A stretch of 64,000 bases of DNA from Climacium dendroides (taxonomy: Eukaryota; Streptophyta; Bryopsida; Hypnales; Climaciaceae), in the NCBI GenBank assembly GCA_950106755.1, contig OX467090.1, forward strand, positions 4,154,001 to 4,218,000. The letters run 5' to 3'. The translations under genes were made by a program, and so were the position numbers. Shown piece by piece: positions 58,001 to 64,000 of this stretch. The stretch's first letter is position 1; the number at the start of each line of letters is the position of its first letter. The notes beneath the pieces were generated by a model. That model was given only the letters and a program-made list of their open reading frames with translations, was not told the origin of the DNA and made no database searches.

Positions 58001-59990
58001 GTGAACTCTACACAAAAAATTAAGCTACTTCCTTGCATTGTGAGACTGCTAGGGCTTCTGAAGCCTGCTGGAGATACACCGCAGCCATGCACGCTGGCAG
58101 TGCTTTTGAGATTTTCCAAAAAAAAAATTTGGCCCCTCCCCCCTCGCCACCTGGATGGGGATGAAGTCCATCCAGGGTTCCCGGCACCCCTGGCAGCCGC
58201 ATGTGCGGGACCCTACTGCGAGCCCGATTTCTTTGGGGAGCTAGCTCGATGGAATGCTGCCACGGCGGGTCAGCGACAGTCGTACACGCGTTTGGATTAG
58301 AACTGCCGGAGAATGTGAAGATGACTAAACGCCTGATGACCTTGAAGAAATTCTTGTATAATACAGGGAATCCTAAAACCTGCCGACCCGTACTTGTGAA
58401 TCGAGTTCTTGTAATTCGGAGGAAGCAGACACCGAAACATTGTTCCAATCAATGAGAAGTGTGCCGTGAGACGCTGTTGGTAAGCCTTCGTATCACTCAC
58501 CTTTGAAGTAACTTGTGGGGTTTTTCATCTTGGATTCATAAGTCAAATGGTGGGAATTTCTTGAATTCTTGTGAATTTTTACTACTGAATGTTTGCGATT
58601 CTCTTGCAGTCGGCATGATGCAAGCACTCGATCAGGCTAGGAAAGCAGTGACGGAGTCGATCCATTGAGGGCAGAACTCTCGCTTGACTGCGATGCGTTT
58701 ACGAATTCAGTCAATTGAAATCCTTGAGTCAGCGTTTTTTTGGGGTTTTTTTGGTTTTTTTTTAAACAAATGAAACGGAATTTCATTGCAAGGGGACAAG
58801 TACAAGGCCGGCAGCCCACAGAGTCAGCGGTTTTCAATTTCAGGGGGTCAAATCTTGTTCGAGTCAAATTGGAATCACTAATAAGCTTCTACTTGATTCT
58901 TTCTGAGTCGTCAACGACTGTGTCATCTGACGTAATCTTGGTTTAAAATTCCGATGGGGAAGTCCACGGATAAGAAGTTAGGGTAGTTATTATTCGGTAG
59001 AACGCATTTGCAGGTCAAGATTGCACTGGTCCCCACTCCCGCAGAAGCAGGTCCGTCTTCCTCCCGCGAACTGAGATTTTAGTTTTTCGATGCGACAGCT
59101 TGGCCAATCAACAAATTGGATCGTTCAAGAGATCAATTGCCCCAGAAACTTCCTATCGTCATGGTCAATGAGTTACTTGGGCACACTGATGTTTCGGTTG
59201 CTCACATCAGTCTTGTCAAGCTCGTCATTAGGTATATCAGAATGGCATAATTAAGCCGAAGGTGGTGATTAGAATGGTCAGATTTTGAATAGACGTGTTA
59301 GCAAATCAACGAGGGTTCTAACGCACCAGAGAATGCATTATTCAGATATCATAAGCAAATGTTATAAGGATTCAAGGTTATATGGTTAGGAATCCTTAAA
59401 CTACCTCGATGTTGAGGTGGTATACTATCTTAAAATCAATCTGAACTCATTGTACTATTTTCTACGGGTGCAGTTCGGTAGGTGTCACAATTAGATACCT
59501 CTAATTACAACAACTTGATCACAACTCCACCTCAGTTAGTCCCATTGGCTAGAAATTCTTCTAACATTTGAAGTTCGATCACATGGCTGTCACCAACGCA
59601 TAGAAAACACGAGACGCAGGGCATTACAAGCGTGAGTGCAGGTCATGAAGGCATTTCTTGCCAGCTTTTGCTTGCTATAAAAATTGATAAATGATACAAC
59701 CGATCTCTTTCTAAGGGCCCCAGTAAAGACAGAAATGGGTGCAGCTTAGAGATCATTCTTCTACGAAATGAAGCAACAGCTCCGAGAATTTCAAGAATAG
59801 AATCAATCTACGTGTTGACAATCAGAGGACAAACTCAAAGTTCTAATGATAACTCAAGTACCAAATAATCGAGCTGGAGCTGGGAATGCCAGCAAGCACC
59901 GATAGCTTCATGTTGTCCATTGAGCAAATGAGAATTTCGAAAACCAGCTTCTACTGCGTCAAGAAAATGCCGCTGAATGGCAGCTCTGAA
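58001..59990. other. GC-richer island with exon-like pieces
   Basis: Composition changes sharply from the AT-rich flanks. On the + strand 58285-58455 is open (LELPENVKMTKRLMTLKKFL and on). A donor-like TTG-GTAAGCC lies near 58480. After an acceptor TTCTCTTGCAG at about 58609, a final exon reads GMMQALDQARKAVTESIH-stop (58614-58669). I cannot join them into one confident gene or name a family. From 58670 to 59990 no coding signal is recognised. Confidence 0.25.
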
Positions 59991-60047
59991 TCACCTGATG
60001 CGCGGTGGATTCCACCGTGAGTTCCCTCCGTCTCCTTCGGAACCCAT
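59991..60047 (-). pseudogene. Fragment of the GDGGSSRWRP-repeat gene, copy D
   Basis: On the minus strand MGSEGDGGNSRWNPPRIR-stop (18 codons) matches the first repeat of copies A-C, including the Met-Gly start and WNP. It ends after one repeat, and the second and third repeats are not found downstream. The sequence at the end, ATCAGGTGATT, holds a possible splice donor, so a longer spliced form is conceivable. The frame is also open upstream of the Met. Confidence 0.5.
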
Positions 60048-60347
60048 TCTGCTCGGCAACGTAATTCTAATCCTGTTGATTAGAAATGGCATCGTTGGGA
60101 ACCTGAAAATTCTCGCTGGTGTAAATTGTCCACCTCTTGGAAAAGTGCCTCTGAATTTAGCTCCGAAACACGGACACGGCAGTTTGTTGTGAGTGAAGAA
60201 CCTCTGAAGACTGTTGGCAATTGTTAACTCTAAATAGTCAAGGCCCAAGTGTCTGAGAGAAATACCGTATACGATTCGGACAAGCTTTGCTCAAGTAGAA
60301 ATGGACTGATGTAGTTCTTGTCTACACAAATCTCGTTAGCTTGAAGT

Positions 60348-60470
60348 TCAAGTCTTCTTGGCGGCATCGTCGGCAACACTGTTCCTGGTCTCCTTCAGTT
60401 GACTGTCATCGAATTTCTTCATTCTTGCGCCACAATCCATCATCCCTCTGTGTACATCTCCAAATGAAGT
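60348..60470 (-). other. Possible C-terminal exon, minus strand
   Basis: The minus strand reads MMDCGARMKKFDDSQLKETR then NSVADDAAKKT-stop, with good coding composition, after acceptor-like sites near 60455-60470. Further frames upstream to about 60710 are open but less convincing. The charged, Ala/Lys-rich tail is not diagnostic of any family. Confidence 0.25.
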
Positions 60471-61229
60471 AACAGGAAATAAGAAATTCAAAAAAAAAGA
60501 ATTGAACATTCTTGTTGAGCAAGGAACCAGTGGCTGTAATTGTTCTGGCGATCTATCATAAAAAACCGACCTCCCGCAGACCTTTGCCACGAGTGTAGGA
60601 AATTTGGGACTTCGGAAATTCACCGAATATAGTTTAAAATAGTCTGGGATGGCGTCTTTTATCACATAAACCATCGCCACATAAGCAACACGGGTCACTG
60701 GAGACTCCAAAACTTACGAACTGGCTGACCAGAGGCTGTTACTGCAGAACTGGCTAGTGCAGTTGCGTCCTAACTTGCAACGAAGATACACATCTATTTG
60801 TGTCGGGGTAATTATGATGATAACTGCAATTGTGCCTTTCACCAATTGCCGAGTCTTAACCACTGTTGATGACAAACGACACGCTGAGAAGTTCAGTTGA
60901 CAGTTGACAACGAAAAAGCTTTTTGATGACCCCACAATTGACGGAGTTCATTGCCTGTGGGGCGAGCCAGCACACTTCCGTGGAGAACCCTAACTCAGCA
61001 GCAACAATGACAATGAAATCGTCTGCCGCCGTCACTTGAATGTGTCAAAAAAACAAAAAACAAAACTTCTGCCGACCGACTCTTCAGTTCGCACGGAAGC
61101 TTAACAGATTTGCTAAAGCGAAGTAAAAAAACATTTCCGGAACAAGTGTATGAAGTAGCCGGGATTGCTTCTTTTTTCTGCTGAAAAGCATGTACTTCAT
61201 GTACTTCATGGGAGTGTTGGGGAGCAAAG
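60471..61229. other. GC-richer interval, no confident gene
   Basis: Several overlapping open frames on the minus strand (60714-60935, 60995-61261). A plausible stretch reads DDFIVIVAAELGFSTEVCW near 60950-61010. No family was recognised and no gene structure is supported. Confidence 0.25.
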
Positions 61230-61556
61230 CTTGTAAGGTAGGAGGTTTGTAAATCGCCCATTTAAGAGCTGAAACTGAATTTTGGGGAGGTGGAGCTTCT
61301 TGAAATAGTTTTCAGTAAATTTTACTTCAAAGACAAGTGGAATTGAAATCTAACCCAAGTGGTTTCATATTTTTTGCAGCTCTATGGAATTAGTTATAAA
61401 ATTTAAAAGTTGAAATGACATGGGGCTACAAACTATCACCCACATCCTCAAAATGTACATTGATTGCACATTGTTGAAGGCAACAAGAAAGGAATAGTTT
61501 GCAATTGAGGAAGTGGCCAATTTTAGAGCTTGTGCGCTTTTAGAATCTCTTACCTT
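61230..61556. mobile_element. AAGGTAGGAGGT element, copy 2
   Basis: The ends TAAGGTAGGAGGT and ATCTCTTACCTTA are inverted. The interior matches 22104-22417 (ATTTTGGGGAGGTG(G/A)AGCTT, GGCCAATTTTAGAGC-like block). Confidence 0.55.
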
Positions 61557-62639
61557 ATATGAACATAGGGTGAGAGTATGGAGTGTTGAACACTTTTGGT
61601 GGTTATAGGATACCTTTAGATCTTTGATGGTTATAAAATACCTCCTTACAACTTTCAAAGGTGCCTATGTTATAAAAGAATAACCTCTAAATTAAGCTTT
61701 AGGCTCACCAAATCTAAACTTTGTATTCTAAGCTCTACATTCTATACTCATATGGTAGCAATCCTTGAATGTTGAGGATATATTCTTCTTTTCTCGAGAG
61801 ACAAATTTGCATAATTGCAACATAAAGACCTTCTTAGATGGGATTATCTAAAATTCCCTCTTGTAATATACAAATTTTGAAAAAAGCAAATCAAGGAGGG
61901 AAATTTTTCACAATTCATCTAAATTTTTGGATGATAACTTTGAGAATCAAGACTAGAGGCCTTTATGTTGGATGAAAAATATAAGAAGAATATGTCAACA
62001 AAGTTCCAACTAGGATGTTGGATGAAAAACAACCCATTGTCCTTTATGACTACATTATCAAGAACAACTTGTTCACAATGACTATGAGTTCCCAAATTTG
62101 TACCATTCAATAAATAAATTTGTTCTTGTAGTAAAAAAAACTTCATTTTCTTCAAGTGATCCCAAATGAGCTCATTAAATACAATATTAATCATCTACAA
62201 AGTAGAAGGTACTTTTTGCATTTATCCATCATACTACTAAAATCATAAGTCCCTCTGTAATATCACAAATGCTACCATTAATACTAGGGGCTCGTGTGTG
62301 CTATGCTACGCATTCATTGTACCACATATTAGTAAAAATTTGATATATTTGAATAGAATACAGGATAACGATTTCAATAAGTCTTTAAAATAATTATTTT
62401 AATATTTTTATAAAAATATTTCCAATCATGCATAGTTACGTAGAAATCATATTTTCACATAATGTGATATTATTGAAATAGAGTAGCAGTTCACAATCAC
62501 CTTTGTAATATCAATTTTTACAAAGAGTGATATTATAGAAATAATATAGTCATTGCAATTGAGGTGATATTAAAGAGGATCAATATGGTGATGTTATAAA
62601 GGTAGCAATTCCATTGCTTTTCTTGACTTTGTACTTCTT
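61557..62639. other. AT-rich interval without a recognised gene
   Basis: No coding signal. The minus-strand open frames near 61.4-61.7 and 61.9-62.2 kb show no motif and partly overlap element sequence. Confidence 0.4.
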
Positions 62640-62941
62640 TTGCATTTCACAAAAAAAAATTTGAAAAATTAAATTTTTTTTTCTCACAGATAGTAAATTT
62701 ATCTATGATTGTGGGATGATTTGATTTATTCCATTTAAATTTGTTATGTGAAAGTTATGGACAATCTTATTTTTTAAGCAATTAGATCATCCTCTTGAAA
62801 AAATAGCTTATAGGATTCATTTTTTAATGCAATTTTCACAATTTTTTCACAAAAAATTGTTTGACAAGGTTAAAATTGTTTGACAAGGCAAATTTTGAGT
62901 TGTTTTTGAAAAAAGAATGGCCTTGGAACTTTAGGGGTTAA
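62640..62941. mobile_element. TTAA element, right part
   Basis: Family-typical body ending GGAACTTTAGGGG-TTAA at 62938-62941. The left end is missing. It inserted into an AAGGTAGGAGGT element: the sequence after it (CAGTCAGAAATTAATTTTGG) corresponds to the point TTTAAGAGCTGAAACTG in the uninterrupted copy at about 61262. Confidence 0.55.
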
Positions 62942-63130
62942 CAGTCAGAAATTAATTTTGGGAGGTTAGACGTCTTGAAATATTTTTCCAGAAAATTTTC
63001 CTTGAAAGCCAAATGAAATTGGCATTTAACTCAAGTTGTTTTCATATTAATTGAAGCTTTGTGAAATTAGTTATGGACTTTTGAACTTGGAATGGCATCC
63101 CCCGCTACAAGCGTCCGCCTCCTGAAATGT
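62942..63130. mobile_element. AAGGTAGGAGGT element, copy 3, interrupted
   Basis: It shares AATTTTGGGAGGTTAGACGT, CTTGAAATATTTTT, and GTTATGGACTTTTGAACTTG-like blocks with 22104-22417. The left end was displaced by the TTAA element, and the right end merges into the GC-rich island. Confidence 0.4.
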
Positions 63131-63738
63131 ACTCTGTTTGTACATGGACGGTGCAATAACAAAGCAGAATGTACCTCTGGGAATGTACCTCTGCGTTGGA
63201 GGACGCTTTAGGGCCGCAGCGGTTTCTGGGCTCCTCCTGCTTGAGCACTCCACCCCATCCAACTTCCCGCAAAGTCCTCCTCCTCTCTCCTTCCGGGAAT
63301 GCCAGTCCGCCTCTCCCTTCCTGCGAACTCCCGATCGAAGGAAATTCTTCAACGCCCTTGGCAGCTGGCGATGGCGCACGAGCTAGCTTGGGTCCCCATG
63401 GCGGAACTTCCAGCGGCAGGCAATCAGCTGTGCCGAAGGCCTATCCGTCTGAATTCGACCAACTCTCTTGAATTGATTTGCGATTCCTTTTCCTGGGAAA
63501 GTCCCGTCCTCCCAACCTCCCGGAGGACATGTCAAGCTGCGATTTCTGGGTCGTCGTTAGAAACCCGTCTTCGCGTTCCCAACTTGTTTTCACACCAGAA
63601 TATTCTTCAACTAGTTTCACTGGAATTCGATCTCAAGCTCCGTCTGGGTCTCATCAATTTATCTTGTCTGGCAAGGCGTCAGTTCTCCGCGTTTGAACAG
63701 AACAGCGTGAGTTGACGTGAAATTGGAGATCAGGAGAA
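63131..63738 (+). other. GC-richer island upstream of a TATA promoter
   Basis: Open frames run on both strands (for example + 63299-63715), but composition alone seems to explain them. No domain was recognised. By position it resembles the GC-richer upstream regions of peptide genes A, B and C. Confidence 0.3.
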
Positions 63739-64000
63739 TATAAATACCACCACTGGAATGAACCAAAACATTCCCTCATTCTGACTGAGTGATCAATTGC
63801 AATACAAACTGAAGAAGGGATACGTACTGCGACTGCACAAAGCTAGGGATCGAGAAACTCGACGTAGTTCAATCTGCAAGACTAACTTGAAATATAATCG
63901 TAGAGCTGTTGTTTGATTGATACAGAGCTTGGGTGGAAACTCTCAAAGTCTTTGTAAGAGATTTGCCCCGAGATTTTGATACAAGAAGTTGTGACCGATC
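63739..64000 (+). promoter_or_regulatory. TATA promoter and leader of a gene running off the window
   Basis: TATAAATA at 63739-63746 is followed by CCACTGGAATG...CATTCCCTCATTCTG. This resembles the start region of copy A (GCACTGGCCTCCATTCCTCATTC). The remaining roughly 200 bp look like an untranslated leader: the only early ATG gives an 8-codon open frame, and a TCGTAGA motif is shared with the leader of A. A further member of the small-peptide family downstream is possible but unproven. Confidence 0.4.

Noticed and set aside
58020..58448. 142-codon minus-strand frame
   Set aside because: The + strand shows better exon-like signals and the frame lacks any recognised domain.
1..64000. CRISPR arrays, operons, ribosome binding sites, bacterial contamination
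   Set aside because: Introns, plant-type transposons and TATA promoters show plant nuclear DNA; no spaced identical direct repeats of CRISPR type were seen.

Overview
This window reads as nuclear DNA of a land plant. It is strongly AT-rich with long gene-free stretches. It holds plant-style spliced gene pieces, GC-richer islands around a few small genes, and many non-autonomous DNA transposons. No organelle genes, rRNA or tRNA were recognised, and no operons or bacterial signals. The species cannot be named from the sequence; a non-seed plant (fern, lycophyte or bryophyte) is only a guess.

Layout. 1-0.9 kb: last exons of a DNA-methylase-like gene. 2.5-4.0 kb and 29.1-30.9 kb: two copies of one gene relic. 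4.0-29.0 kb: mostly transposable elements, many nested, with one small peptide gene (19.4-19.6 kb) in a GC-richer patch. 31-40 kb: AT-rich, with MITEs, microsatellites and diverged repeats. 40.7-45.3 kb: a GC-richer island with two tail-to-tail copies of the peptide gene and a possible small spliced gene. 45.6-53.3 kb: elements and AT-rich DNA. 53.6-57.7 kb: the two genes of a dead PIF/Harbinger transposon, a Myb/SANT-like ORF1 and a DDE transposase. 58-61 kb and 63.1-64.0 kb: GC-richer islands with exon-like pieces, a fragment of the peptide gene, and a TATA promoter that runs off the window.

The most novel genic item is a family of small proteins of 61-77 aa made of three or four repeats of the type EGDGGSS(R/K)WRP. 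Two full copies differ by seven substitutions, and all seven are silent in this frame, so the protein is very probably real and selected. All three complete copies also share a downstream tail of about 400 bp. I do not recognise the family.

The most striking mobile-element item is a set of elements flanked by TTAA with ends CCCCTAAA...TTTAGGGG. They are nested up to three deep, and related copies in the window supply the uninterrupted target sites. The TTAA target is that of piggyBac, Kolobok and Sola3 elements and is unusual for a plant. Other families carry clean target duplications: a palindromic hAT MITE in five copies (8 bp, four of five exact), a GC-rich hAT element (8 bp), a CACTA foldback (3 bp), and a family with 4-bp duplications. 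Nesting gives a relative order of insertion at several sites.
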